Shown: positions 35,470-47,935, counted from the stretch's first letter. The stretch: 64,000 nucleotides of DNA from Membranipora membranacea (GCA_914767715.1 OU612072.1:26040001-26104000); one strand, 5' to 3'. Program-made: numbers and translations. The notes: generated by a model from the letters alone, not told the origin.

Positions 35470-37840
35470 AATCCTATTTGACTGTTCTTAAACTCCTGAC
35501 AGTTTGGTTCTAATAGATAGTTTTCTGAGCTTGATTTTAAGCCTGATGTAATAATTTGTTTGCTGCAAGCTAAATTTAATTAGGTAAGCATCATCTAGCT
35601 GTAGCATTATTCCTAGATTTATAGCGATGTATCCGTTGTGTTAAACACGACGTTAAACATTTCGCTGCCAAACACCATGTAAATATTCAGCACAATCATC
35701 GCTATGGGCCCGAACTTCTAAAGCGGAAAACAAAATATCCATGATTACAAAAAATTAAAAAGGAGAAAATGATTCAACTTAATTTTAATTATAAAGCAAA
35801 AATCGAGATCATTTGAAAATTGTTGTTTTTTTAGGGAATTCCATTGCTTTTCTTCATGGTTAATACAATTTCTGGCCAGTGAGCAAATAATTGAATTATA
35901 CTTTTTGGCAGTACAAAAAATGTTCTGGATTTATTTTTGCATTTATTTGACTCTCAAACTTGTGTTTATGAAGTGATGAAAATCAAACTTTTCTAAAGTT
36001 ATTTTTTAGACTGAAATCATTCCAAAACAAATTATCAAGTATCCCATCGCATTTCCAAATTTTAGGTTTGTCTAGCCTTTTACAAGGCTATGACAACTCC
36101 TACATAGTTTACCATGCTGTTGGCCACAAGGAAGTCATGTGACCACTGTCTATTGAATTTTGGGAATTCTAAAACTATCAGTCCTTTGATTGATTGCCCT
36201 GAATCTGAGAAATGAATCTGAGAAGCTATTTTATAGCAAAACGGAATGTAATGACTTTGAGTCAGTCATTGGTGTACTTTGGTGATACTTAATCCAATAA
36301 ATAAATGTTAAATATAAACCCCACAAACAGGATTGATTGATTAATTAAAAAAATTGTTCAGACAAAAAATGATAGCTTTAAAAACTGTGGCCACTGCCAG
36401 TAAACATTTTGGCTTCAATTGGATGGCCTGGGACTGGGATTTTATTCAATACTGAGAGCTTGTTACAGCCCACAGACTCAAAGGAGATGTTTACAAAAAT
36501 TTCACACAGTATTAAAATTTACAAGATTATCAGATTAAAGGGAATTCAACTGTTAAACCTTTTAAAGGGCAACCAAGGTTTCAACCAAGTTATCATCGAT
36601 TGATAGCAGATTGCACCTTCTGCATCGGGAAAAGACAAAATCTAATTCTGATGATTATTCAGCCAGAATTCTTGTGAAACAATTCTTCCATCAGGTACTC
36701 AAACTCAGCTAAGTAGAACACCATAGAACAGTTTCCTGTTCCTGTTATTATTTAGCCTGTGCTGTATCATTATAACAGCAACGTCTTGGAACCTCCCCTA
36801 AACTGAGGTGTTATCCAGCTTAGAGTCAGCAACTACTTTGAGTTTTGTGCCGCATCATGCACATTATTCACTACCCATTAATGCATTACTGCGAAACCTT
36901 GGTTGCCCTTTGATTCATGCAAGCGTTCTGGGTGTCAATGACACCGCCACCTTTTTTAATAACCTAAAGAGGTTCCGGCATTTCCTACGGCTGATTTCAT
37001 CTTTCATCATCATGTAAAAATAGATCGGTATTGAATGCTGGGCGGGGAAAATTTGTACATAATTGCAAAAGTTTAAAAATCTTACATGGCCGAGAACTAA
37101 AATGAGTCCTCCCTCCACACAAGTCTAATTATAAAAACTTCAGCGATAGTGTTGGCTTGTTGTATTTTGTATATAACTAGCTATCCATATTTTACCAAAA
37201 TATAATATATAAAATGCATGTTATGATACTGAAAGTATTATAAACTAGATTCCTCAGGATCTTTCTTCGATGAGGATTCCATAATATGCCCACTGTCAAT
37301 CTTCTCTTCAATACTGTTTGTCTCAAGGCTACGAAAAAACAAGAACAGATATGACAAATCAGTGAGTTTCACTGATGCCTTTGTTTGACCACCTAAACTC
37401 TTGACCCTCATCAGGCAAACCCCCTGGCGGAATTTCAATGGCTACTCTACATGCATGGCAGTTGACCGTGCAGTACAGAGAGTAGGAGAGGGGGGTTGGG
37501 GAGGGGTAAGGTGGATAAAAGACAAATTCACATCTACGTTATAAGGTTATATTTTCCTAATCAAAACATATATGTAGACGTCTCCTTTTCTAGTCTGTCT
37601 AGGGAAGTGAAACAGGCAGTAGCTTTGAAAGTCATTGGTCCAGTGATCGCTGATCATATCACCTTAATGCTGCTCAATTTATGGCCAAGGTACTCTCTGA
37701 TCTGCCTGCAAACTGAGGGCAACTTGGCGCCAAATATATTGTCGACTCCCTTAAGGAACCTTCAATTTTCAGTCTCCGGAGGAAAAGAACTTGCAAATTT
37801 TACCCTCATTTAACGAAGTTGATTTCAAACTTTTTCAGTA
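35470..37840. other. Intergenic stretch without recognised genes
   Basis: Short ORFs only; none shows a recognisable domain. The longest, 37496-37813 (105 aa), begins just after a G-rich stretch and has no match I can name. Confidence 0.4.
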
Positions 37841-37844
37841 GTGG

Positions 37845-39373
37845 ATCGATACAGGAGCTCAAAGACAACCACTAGAAAGAGCACAGTGATAGGACACCAG
37901 TGTATCATCAATAATTTATATTCCACCACTGTAGAACAGTTCATCTTGCTTGGGGCGCCAAAAGAGCCCTCATTTAATGTTAGATATTCAGTCAGCTCTA
38001 GCCTTAGAATTTTTAACGATTCAATTGACTGATTTTTGCGCAATTAACAAAACCTTCTTAAAACAAAGAAGGGGTGTGTTTTGGATCAAAGAAGTGATGC
38101 CCACAATGTCCTTCAACCTTTTTTCAAACTCATGGAATCCCACAGTACTTGAAAAGTGATTCAGGACCAGCTTTCATCTCGGAGGATTTTAGGAAATTCT
38201 GTGAGAATTTGGCAATCAAACACAGCAGGGGTACACCTAAGTGGCCTCAAGGTAATGGTCTTGTTGAATCATCGATGAAGTCCATAAAGAAAAGGCTTCA
38301 AATAGCCGTGACTACAGGAAAAGTATTTATTTTCTTATAGAAATACACCCCATCCTGCGACTGGTAAGAGTCCAGCAGAATTACTATTTGGTCGTAAGCT
38401 GCGTACCAAATTACCCATGTATGATAATGATAGTAAGTTAGATGATATTCAGGTCAGACAGCATGACGCTGAATATAAGGCTAAAGTAAAAGAATACGCT
38501 GACCGTAAGCGCAAGGCTGCAAACTCTAGTATTTCTATCGGTGATGATGTTTTACTCATCAGAGATCAAATTTCACAAAAAACTGACACCCGCTACTACA
38601 ATGATATCTATGTAGTAGTGAACAAAAATGGGTCACAAGTAACTGTACGATCCTAAGATGGACGAGAATATGTCCGTAACAGTTCCGATCTGAGACCCTA
38701 CAAGAGAACCCATGAAATCATACACTCTTCTTTTGTAGATGCCGGTATCGTAGGCACCACAGAAGAAGAAAAGAGGGAAAATAGTGTCAGAAGATCGCCA
38801 TGCCATAAGAACACTCCACACAGATACACTAACTATCTAAGCAATCTCAAGGATTACTACGACTTCTGCTACATGTATTATCAAGGAACTCAGCCTAATA
38901 CGTCATGTCAAAAGTGCCCGATGCACTGCAGCACAACCGAGTCGAAAGGAGAGTGAACTCCTGCGGTTTCATGCCAAGGCGAATCCTACCCCCACTGACA
39001 ACGCGAATATCAGTGGTGCTTGTTCTCTATTTTCCCATAAATAGATTATGGTTTTTTTGAGGCAAAGATGGCACGGTAGCTGCTGGCCGCAATTGACTCT
39101 GAACATCTCTACACTATAAAGAGATTCCATTGACATTGACATTTATGTTGCTGTAATATTTTATGCTCGCTTTTTGTATGTAAAGTTTTCAGATAATTAC
39201 TCATTCAAGTTTAATGAGGAAAAGAGGGATGTTGTGTCCTCATATGCAGTGACCACTAATTAAGTCACGTGCTCATTTAGCATGCTGCGGATAGTATAAA
39301 TAAGGCATGCCATCACAATTATAATCAGTTGATGTACAGTTGATATACAGTCATTTATAAGTCATTGACACAA
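37845..39373 (+). mobile_element. Ty3/gypsy LTR retrotransposon remnant
   Basis: A WIDTGAQ protease-like motif occurs at about 37,845. The catalytic end of integrase lies at 38,149-38,656: SDSGPAFIS, QGNGLVESSMKSIKK carrying the Glu, then after a frame change SPAELLFGRKLRT and a C-terminal region. RT and RNase H are missing between. A purine-rich tract (about 39,217-39,229) precedes TGTTGTGTCC at 39,230, the likely start of the 3' LTR, which has TATAAATA near 39,296 and may end near 39,373. Heavily internally deleted and non-functional. No 5' LTR was seen. Confidence 0.65.
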
Positions 39374-40520
39374 TGGTCACATAATGAATGTACACGCTCC
39401 AACAACAAATCAAACAGCTTGATTTATATACAACCTACAAAACACAAAATAAACAATTAACATTACTAACAATATAATGTTTATCCAAGGTACTCTGACC
39501 TCCTTAGTTTTCAATGAAGGCGATGCTGAATCTTAAAGAAATTTTATCCTTCCTTAGGCGCTTTCTAAGATAAGCCCAATTCAGCTCGTTTTTTTCATAT
39601 GCTGCATGGGGAGTGGGCATCAAACTGAAGAGGACAGCTTAGAACATAGGTGTAAAGTTCCCAATGAACTTTAGATTAGTGTCTTGGTCGTAAAGAGCAT
39701 ATTAGGCACAACGGGGAAGCGAATTGGAGAGAAATAATATCTGTTATTTGTCACGTTTATTTCTCTGTCTATGATCCCGTGAAACCTGTGAATGTTAAAA
39801 AATTACCATTCATAAGTACATAAAGAAAATAGATATACAACTTTAAAATTAAAAGATTTAACTGCCAGTACAGTATTCTAAAATTTGTATGAATCATTAT
39901 TCAACTGAGTAGTCATGTGAATCTCTCTCATGTGTAATTCTGTTTGATATTAATTAATAATAGGAAAATGAGGAAAAAATTACATTAGAATAATCAGTAA
40001 AAACATACCTTGACAGTCTCTTGACCAAGCTTTTATTTATCTGTACTTATTCTTTACTTGTTTCTAAGTATATCGCTGTATAACTTAGTCTTAGCGAGTG
40101 GTTTGCATTGAGTAATAAAGTTTAGGAACAACATTGCCCGCTATCTCAACACAAACTGAAGCTGTCAAAATCTGCCCATGACAAAAGTCACCCCGATGAA
40201 ATCACAACAAGACCCAAGCTGGCGCACCCTTGTCTGATTCAGAATGAAACATCCCTTTGTAACGCAATATTGCGGGTTGCCACCAAGGCAGTGCAGAGGA
40301 AGACATCAAGAGGCTTTTGGCTAAGCTGTATAAACAGAAATTGATTGCACACACTTGAATCATCTTCGCTAATAAAAACAACACATTCTGGATATAATGT
40401 TATCAACTTGCTGTTAACCAATTTTAATTTGTATATCTAAACGCATTAATTTGTTTTGAAGGAAACCAAGCACAATAACAGATTTTTCTTACAAAATGTT
40501 GTTTGCTATTCTCAGTTTTA
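39374..40520. other. Intergenic stretch without recognised genes
   Basis: No convincing ORF, RNA or repeat seen. Confidence 0.4.
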
Positions 40521-40530
40521 TCTCGCTCTG

Positions 40531-40671
40531 GTGCCGAATAACACTTGGCCATGGTGGACCTCCCAATCGTGAGTGTGCAGCAACCTGCCAGAAACTGAAA
40601 CAGGCACTAATCAGCCATTAGCCATGACACTTTGATCTTAGCCAATAGGCCGAGAAGCGATCTTGATCTTG
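40531..40671 (-). mobile_element. U2-snRNA-headed SINE, copy 2 (short)
   Basis: On the minus strand the U2 5' head starts at 40,661, preceded by ten extra bases. The shared core continues to GGTCCACCATGGCC, then a different tail ends at 40,531. A perfect 10-base duplication TCTCGCTCTG flanks it (40,521-40,530 and 40,672-40,681). At 141 bases it lacks the distal core of copies 1 and 3. Confidence 0.8.
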
Positions 40672-41017
40672 TCTCGCTCTGCCTGCCTTTTATGCAATGG
40701 CCAAGCTTTTAATCCTATGTTTGTAATACCTTAGACCTAACTCAGACTCACTTTGAATTTCGCCCTGGAGAGATTAAACTACTTTAATTTGAGTATTAAA
40801 GGCAGAATCCTAGTAAGCCTTCTACACGAGCAGTTTGTTAATCATCACTTAATCCCCTCAATCTAATCCTTACAGGGATTATAACAAAAGGAATTAAATG
40901 TTGGCCAACTCCACAAAACAAAGTGAGTGTGTTTAACTCCAGCTTACAAGCAAAAGGATTTTGTCATCACACAGTGCTGTTGCGGAATCCATTCAGATGC
41001 GCTTTCTGCCTCATGTA

Positions 41018-41310
41018 CTATGCTTTTTTTGTGGTTTGTTTGAGTTCTCTGCCTGACGGCCCGAATCTTGTCCAAAATTTGGTATCTGATCTAGCCATGA
41101 ATCCACGGCAGCCAACTTCCACTGCGAATAATTCGCAATTCCAACCTTTGTCTTTGCATTGTGTCACCAGATCTTCGTATCCTGTCAGGTTTCTCTCATG
41201 CACGTTTGAGAGATTTTCTTCCCAAGGCTTCGTCAATTCCATCAGTATTAACGCTTTTTCTTTGTCAGACCAGACAATTAAGCTTGTGTCTGGTGGCGCT
41301 CCTCTTCCAC
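41018..41310 (-). mobile_element. Retroelement polyprotein C-terminal fragment
   Basis: The minus strand reads LIVWSDKEKALILMELTKPWEE, then a Cys-containing linker and WNCELFAVEVGCRGFM. I recognise this as the region that follows the reverse transcriptase in some animal retroelement polyproteins; that family memory is not checked here. No RT core is present upstream, so it is a fragment. Plus-strand ORFs over it are shadows. Confidence 0.5.
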
Positions 41311-41399
41311 CTTGCGTACCTCATCAACTACCATCTCCCGTCTAACCTTTTGGCTTTCCTTTGAGAACCACCGGTTTGCTTGCCAGCCGATGCCATGAC

Positions 41400-42260
41400 G
41401 TGCAGTTGTCACAGCGCCCACAATATCACTTATATGTAAAACCACAGGCTATACTCAGAAAAAGACAAGAGCCAAAGGTGTAGTCCCCTTTAGTTTTGAG
41501 ATTGGATTTCTGCATGTTGGGAATGGAATAAAATTGAATGTGTCATGTCGTTGTCGTTGTAAAAAAAATAAGTGTGTAATGTCTATGAGCATATCAGGCC
41601 AAGATTTCCCTTTGATCTTTGCCTCATCTATAAGAGTCAGTTTACAGTTAAATGGCCTAAAACCATAGATAGAAATCTGATATGAGTAATGGGGTAACCG
41701 TTAAATTTTAAGGATTTTTAAACAGTTTGAGCAACAATAAATTAGACTACACAAACCTCCCTGGCACCAAGTCACATTATCTAAAGATATCTTAGGTACA
41801 CAATAGACTCTCAGTGTGAGTATGGAGGGAAATCATCAAAATATAAAGGGCCATCTCATATCATTAGGCTGTAGAATATTAATCTAAATTGTTTCATTAC
41901 AAGACCAGGCGACATTGTGTAAACCCAGCACTTCGTTAAGCAGAGACAGAGCATAGAGAATACAACAACATCACCTCCGCTGCACATCTAACCTCAGTTT
42001 TATGGCCTCTTCAGGTTTGGAATATCGCTAAGTTATCAATCAAGTAGTTCTTGCCTAACAGAGAAGTCTGATATTCCCAGAATTCCATGTAGCATTGTGT
42101 TATACAGTGTGTGTATATGATAATTGCAAATATCTATAGATGTGTCTTAATGCTGAACTTATGGGAAAGTCACCGGGTGGTCTGAAGCTACAAAATTCAC
42201 AATACAGTCTCAATTATAGAATCTTAAGGAAATGTAACTGAAACTCTGTTCGCTAACAGG
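41400..42260. other. Stretch without recognised genes
   Basis: Searched on the minus strand for exons 3-5 of the TSR pseudogene at 42.3-42.9 kb; none was recognisable. Confidence 0.45.
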
Positions 42261-42267
42261 AACTTGT

Positions 42268-43300
42268 CACGATATTGCTTCTGTTGATAGCCACCAGCGC
42301 TCACACACACAACAGTATAATCAGCCTGGTCAAACTACAATAAAAAATATACAATATGAATCGATGGTCAAAAAAGTGTTGTTAGACAAGATCCATATCC
42401 TTTAAATAAATGTAATGACTAACCTTTGTATTCAGTCTGTACTCAAAAAGTGCTAATACACACAAAGAAATTTTAGAATCAGAATGACTCTAGCTCATAA
42501 TCAAAAGGCATCAAATAAAAGTTATATTGATTCCAAGATAGTTCCCCCACTTCACCCTTAGAATTAATCAAATAAGAATCATATTTTAGAGGTTATTTGA
42601 CTCTTTATTCACCTTTGGCCAGTTTCAAAAGACAGTTGATTATCTCAGAGTATCAAATCACAGCTGATGGTTTTACAATTGGCAGGTCATTTTAGCGTCA
42701 AATTAATTAATTGCAAGGGTGAAGTAGGGGAACTATCTCAGAATCAAAACAACGCTAATTTTTTTCTGTGTATATGTAACCCTAAATGGTTCTACATCTA
42801 TCTGCAATAACCGAAGTAGACGTGGCAAGACAGCAGTAATACTTGATGAGTTAACAGTTTAACCAGGGCTAACCTATACTTCATCAGTAGTGTAGTACAG
42901 AGAACTTCAAACAAGTGAATGATGTATGTCAATGTGATACCGTCAACAAATAATGCAGCACCCCTAAACACCAATAATCAACATCACAATTTTTCCTGGT
43001 TTGCACAATTTAATAAAAGAGAACTGCCGAGCTAAACCTCATCAATCTCCTGAAATAATGCTGGTTTTGAAGCGGGAAACAGATTCTAGCATACCAACAA
43101 TTTACTTGTCATCATAACTTGTCACTTTGAATATCATAACTAACTTTTGATGACACTTTCGACCAATCACATGAGTGAGAATCACTGATAATAGTAATGA
43201 CATTATTTCCTTCTCTATCGAGGGGAAATCATCAGCTCCACAAATATGATTAAGATTTCCTTTGACAATGGATGATATTCAAAAGCAATTATGCTTTTAA
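42268..43300 (-). pseudogene. Decayed TSR gene (promoter, exon 1, exon 2)
   Basis: The minus strand aligns with the upstream region, 5' UTR and first two exons of genes A-C. Exon 1 is at 42,874-42,877, where ATGG has become ATAG before GGTTAGC. Exon 2 is at 42,268-42,334 (67 instead of 84 bases): the ATG is lost, part of the signal peptide is deleted, VCVSAGGYQQKQYR is still legible, and the donor GT has become AC. The TATA position reads TATCA and the Pbx-Hox-like site is broken (TGATTATT). The upstream block extends to about 43,300. Exons 3-5 were not found. Confidence 0.75.
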
Positions 43301-43384
43301 TTTTATTTTAAAAATGAGTTCTCTAATTGTTATTAGTCTTCAACATATTATATCAATGCAGTATGATTTGTTCCTCAAATACAT

Positions 43385-43600
43385 CTAAATGAGGTCAATG
43401 AAGTTCAACTTGGCAGTCTGCACTCTTTGTTCAGAATGTTTTTATGAACTGGGAAATTTAGGACTTTGATTGATGGTGTTTGAGGGCGGCAGGGAGGGGG
43501 AGGGGGAGGGGGAGGGGGAGGGGGAGTGATGTGACTTTGGTATATAAAGGCCCTTAACAGACATTGACTTACATTACATTACACTACTTAATAAACTATA
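43385..43600 (+). promoter_or_regulatory. Orphan TSR-family promoter
   Basis: The plus strand matches the promoter block of genes A-C: CTTGGCAGTCTGCAC near 43,409, a GAACTGGGAAATTTA block, TGATTGATGG (43,467-43,476) and TATATAAA (43,541-43,548). An (AGGGGG)n run lies between the last two. The ACTACT leader is recognisable downstream, but the ATGG exon is lost and no exon 2 follows. It faces away from the pseudogene at 42.3-43.3 kb. Confidence 0.7.
43491..43526. repeat. (AGGGGG)n microsatellite in the orphan promoter
   Basis: About six G-rich hexamers between the TGATTGATGG site and TATA; the other promoters have no such run. Confidence 0.9.
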
Positions 43601-43891
43601 TAGTCAATAAGTATCACCATTAAACAGAACTTCAGAGAATTTGGCCTTGTGGAGGCCAAGTCAGTAAATGTGTAAGATTTAAGGTTGTCACATAGGCTAC
43701 CTCAAAGCTGCTTCCTCATACAGCTTTGACAATTTACAAATCACAATTATCTGGAACCTGGTTGGAGATATATAAAGGAGATTTCCTTGTTTTAAAACAG
43801 CACAGTTCTCAAAGAAAAAAAATGAAGGTCACTTGACTTACCATTGAAGAATGGAAGACGAAAAATGAGAGAGTAAATCTCCAAACTGACA

Positions 43892-44954
43892 GTGGCCACC
43901 ATACATACTTGCCAAGTCTCCCGATTTAGGCGTGACCCTCCAGATTTTTACACCCACCTCCCACTTTTTGAAAATCTCACTATTTCCTCCAGATTTTAGA
44001 GAAAACAGTCCAATTGCAACTTTTTGGTAGTTATCCAAGCACATGTTGTTGTTGGATAGTTACTGTTAAGGTCTTTGCACACAAAATTGAAAGGTATTAT
44101 CAAATTAAAAAATCCTAACAAATTTACCTGTTTTGTTAAGATTCAGCCTATTATTGTAAACGACCAATAGCATCCTCTCATAACTCACAACACTGACTGT
44201 CATTGGTCACAATGTAAAGAAGCTAGCCAAGTGCATACATTTAGTTTTAATTTCCTTTCAGATCACACATTTTTTTAGTATTTATTTCAAGGAGTTTGAA
44301 AACTCTGTAACTCCCTGTTTATTTTGTACTGTCTACTCTAGTTAAATTTAAGTGAAGGAAAATAGAAACCTAACAATTCCAAAGGTAGGTCAACTACAAT
44401 TTAACAAAGCTCTGACCAAAGACTTTGAAACATAGTTAATGTTAGTCAAACAGGAATATAGTACCTTATCTGGATTCTCACTGTCTGTGACTGAGCACAT
44501 TTTCAGATCTTGATGATGCATGGGCACTTGTAGCCTGTCTTGACAGGCTAAGGCCCCTGTGCCTTCCATGCCTCTACTTTGCCAATGGGGTGTTTGATAC
44601 TGGACATTGAAAATGTAAAGGCATGTATGTAAGAGTCCCAGGGCCCATGGATTGATTGTAATTTTTTAAAGTGTATTTCACCTCAGTTTGATATTTTAGT
44701 ACTAGTACAAACATGGAATTATTTGGGGTCAAATATACCTTTTTAGCCCTTCCTAGTGGCTGGAAACGCTCTCAGAGCTTCTGCAGACGGGGCTCCGCCC
44801 CGTACCCCGTTGGGGGGCTCACACCGCCCCCCAAACCCCCAGGTTGGTGACTCCGGTGCTTTGCACCCTCGAAGCACCATGTTGTGGTGCAGTATCGCCG
44901 TAAAATGAAATCTCCCTATTTTGTATTTAGATTACTTGGCAAGTATGCCACCAC
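43892..44954. mobile_element. Non-autonomous TIR DNA transposon
   Basis: The left end reads GTGGCCACCATACATACTTG and continues into CCAAG. The right end is the inverted form (CTTGGCAAGTATGCCACCAC). The interior has no transposase ORF but a GC-rich block of nested hairpins at 44,785-44,850 (GGGGCTCCGCCCC and GGGGGG...CCCCCC stems). A target duplication was not clear. Superfamily not assigned. Confidence 0.65.
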
Positions 44955-45532
44955 AAAAATTAGTTTTGTCACTTTCTAATATTGTTCTTCCCAATGGTTT
45001 TTGTTACATTCCAAAGTTTATGATATAACTAGAGCCGTAGCCCTGGCAGTTTGCCATTGACAGTTGGCACAGACTATCAAAACAGGAATAAGTTAATCAG
45101 CAAACCGTCCTATTAAGTAGTCTGATAGTTCAATTTCTGATGTTCTCATGTGAACTACATGGAACTACACGCCGCACACTACCCAATTTGAGGAGTTTGG
45201 TTCTTCTTGTTGGAGGGAGACAACTTGAGATGCACTGTAAATCAATCTTATTACAGCATAAAGTAAACATTTGACTAATGCTAAGATCCAAAATTTGGTT
45301 GAAAAATCTACAAATACTTTAACTCCTATTTTTGATTATTTAGTCTGTGACCACTTTTTAACCAGGTAACATAATATCAAGTGCTGTGCAGATAAAATTA
45401 GGGAAAGATTTTGCTGCTATTGTTACACCTCAGTATGAGCGATATGTGTTGACTTTTAAATAACTTGAAATGAATTCCAGTTTGTCACTTGAAATTAACA
45501 AGATGTCTATTTTGTGATGTTAATTACAAAGG

Positions 45533-46162
45533 TTTAAAGACTTAGTTTGAGGCTGCTCTTTTGTATCACATCTTATTCTCCATATTTTATTCTATCATGT
45601 GAGCGATTTTCATGCTTTAGAATCCAAATATTGAGGAAATTATGGCCTCTCGAACTTCCAGGGTGATTGCCTTCAATCGGCATTGGGAATAAGAGGATGT
45701 TTCCCCTGGGGTATGTCACAACCATAGACATGTGGCATAGACATTATTAGTTAATACACTAATAATCACATAGATAAGATGATGATCAAAATTCAGACCT
45801 GGGTGGGAATCGAACCGGGGTCCCAATACCTATAGGCAACACTACCATCACGCCACTTGAACCAACTAGGTTAGCCAGTAGACAATATAGCTTAGTATTA
45901 GCGGCGTCGCCTGCAAAGCCATTTGGACCTGGGTTCGAGACCGTTACAGATTTGAACATTTATATATAACATCAATATTAGTGATGTACCCTAGGGATTG
46001 CCGGCTGATTCTTACTGCCGATGAATTGCCGTCACCTTGGAAGTTTGAGAGGCCATAACTTCCTAAATATTTGGATTATAAAGCTGAAAATCGCTCACAT
46101 GATAGAATAAAATATGGAGAATAAGATGTGATACATAAGAGCAGCCTCAAACAAAGTCTTTA
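45533..46162. mobile_element. Palindromic foldback element with two tRNA-like heads
   Basis: The outer arms (about 45,533-45,700 and 46,000-46,162) are near-perfect inverted repeats starting TTAAAGACTTAGTTTGAGG. Nearer the centre each arm carries a tRNA-like box A/box B pair facing outward: minus strand at about 45,796-45,857 (TGGCGTGATGGT; GGTTCGATTCC) and plus strand at about 45,888-45,950 (GGTTCGAGACC). The whole reads as two copies of a tRNA-headed unit joined head to head. No ORF. Confidence 0.7.
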
Positions 46163-46465
46163 AGTATTGAATACTTTATATTCATCATTATATTAATTAT
46201 TTGAACATGTTTTATTTAATACACACATTAGCTATCTATTTCTACGCTCAATGGTTTAAACTGTGTGTATGTGAGAAAGAAGTTTAGGCTGCAATATGTG
46301 TAATAAGGGGATAATCAATAATAGAAAACAAGTTGTAACACAATCAGTAACAAATAGCTCAAGTGCCAGTGTAACAGGTAAACAATAGCATGTATATAGA
46401 GGTTATATCAGGGCAAGTCCTTTCCAAATATTCCACGATGTAGTTTCTGTGAACGACCTCTTTAT

Positions 46466-47836
46466 CTAGTAGTGGTAAGAAGTGGTCTTGGGGTGAGTTG
46501 GTCCTGCAAAAGAGAGTCAAATTAAGAATTTCCTTACTTGTGTATAGTAACACAATATCAGAGGCAAATGTTGTCAGTCACTTTACGTAACAATGTTGTA
46601 AAGACATGTTTGAATATAAGGTAATCATTTACAGCTTGCCAAAGGACAACTGAGTGTCACAGTAAGTTAAATACTAACTTGGTGAGTTTCTCGTCTGTGT
46701 AGACTCTCCGTAGCACTGAGCTCCATTGTATGAAGGATATGGATTGGAGCAGGTTCTAGTTCTGGTTTGTTGGTAAGATCCCTGATAGCTGTTAGTCCAG
46801 TTAGACCAATAGGCCCATCCTCCATTGACTATAATGACAGAAATATTATTTGAGAACTTCTGCAACATTTCCGTTATCGTCAACATCAGGTATTTAAAAA
46901 AAAATTTCTCTTGTAGTTTTTGCACTTCAAACTCTGCAAATCTTTGAGCTAGCCTTGGTTCTATTTGCATAATATGTTTGCGAATTCTCTTTTTTTTTGT
47001 AAATCAATGCTATGCTGTCATATTTTTGATGGTGGTCATCAATGATTTCCTACCTGTGCAGCTTTGTTGATTGCAGCGTTTTTGAGATGAACTCTGTCCG
47101 TAACATTGTGTGTTGCTGTGTCCTCCAGATCCATAGACCTGCTTACTACTGCATGTTCTCTGTCTGTACTGAACTCCACTACCACAATGTTTAGAGCAAG
47201 CTCCGTATTGCCCCCATTGGCTCCACTGGTACACTGAAAAACACATTCGCTTAATTTTCTAAACTTTTTACTATGATTCAAATACCTATCATAATTTTGG
47301 TAAAATGTGTGAGGAATGACCGGCCTAATACCTGTAGGTACTGAGGCTATAAAGATTTCAATAACAGATAGTAACAATGTACACATTTTCAAAGGCAACC
47401 AACGCGATGGAATATTCGAAAGGAAAATATCACAGCCGACTAACAGACTCACCGGTGTAATACTTCTGCTGCGGTGCTGGATTGTAGATGGGAGCAGGTG
47501 CTCTGTACTGATTTTGTGTAGGATAGTAAGACTTCTGGTAAGTCGCACTTACACAGGCCACAGCAACAACAGCAAGGATAACAATCTTAGTCATAGCTAC
47601 AAGAGAAAAGATTATTATTAAAATGAAGCAAAATATCTGAAAATGTCTATTGCGAATGGTATCGTGCCTACATTTGGATGATTTACATTTCCTATCCTTT
47701 GAACCATATCTGGAACCAACTATCCTCTATGAATTTGTATCAAGTATGAATGCGAATGTGAAATACGACTATTCATCAACATAATAAAGCTACCATGAAT
47801 CTTTTCCAGATGTATTATCTCTAACCACTCACCCAT
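46466..47836 (-). CDS. TSR gene E: secreted thrombospondin type 1 protein with YQ/AP linker, 171 aa
   Basis: Minus-strand coding exons 47836-47833 (ATGG), 47596-47453, 47233-47054, 46828-46679 and 46503-46466, all phase 1. M-A-M-T-K plus a hydrophobic leader ending V-S-A, then a Tyr/Gln/Pro/Ala linker (to residue 49, with APAPIYNPAP). The TSR (residues 50-109) has WSQWGQYGACSKHCG and ends QQSC. The TSR-like module (110-159) has only two cysteines. The tail (160-171) is RPTHPKTTSYHY. The long ORF over the last exon is in another frame; the splice from CCA-A gives this tail. Divergent from gene F, about 4.5 kb between starts. Probably an extracellular matrix or mucus protein (inference). Confidence 0.82.
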
Positions 47837-47902
47837 GTTTATACAATGTTCCTCACTGAATCTCTAACAGATTAATGATACTCTTCTCTAAGCTAGCAGG
47901 TC

Positions 47903-47935
47903 TTTATATACCCCCCAGGCTAGTATAATCAATCA
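47903..47935 (-). promoter_or_regulatory. Core promoter of TSR gene E
   Basis: TATATAAA (47,903-47,910) with TGATTGATTA (47,926-47,935) just upstream. It is similar to the gene F promoter on the other strand, including a GGAGATTG block. Confidence 0.75.

Noticed and set aside
40923-41345. 140-aa plus-strand ORF
   Set aside because: Antisense to the retroelement fragment with VWSDKEK and VEVGCRGF; no features of its own.
45796-45950. Functional tRNA genes
   Set aside because: A and B boxes are present but anticodon and acceptor arms do not pair well and both lie inside a repeat element.
46359-46553. 64-aa minus-strand ORF as the last exon of gene E
   Set aside because: The phase of the upstream exon and the acceptor at 46,503 place the coding frame elsewhere, giving a 12-residue tail.
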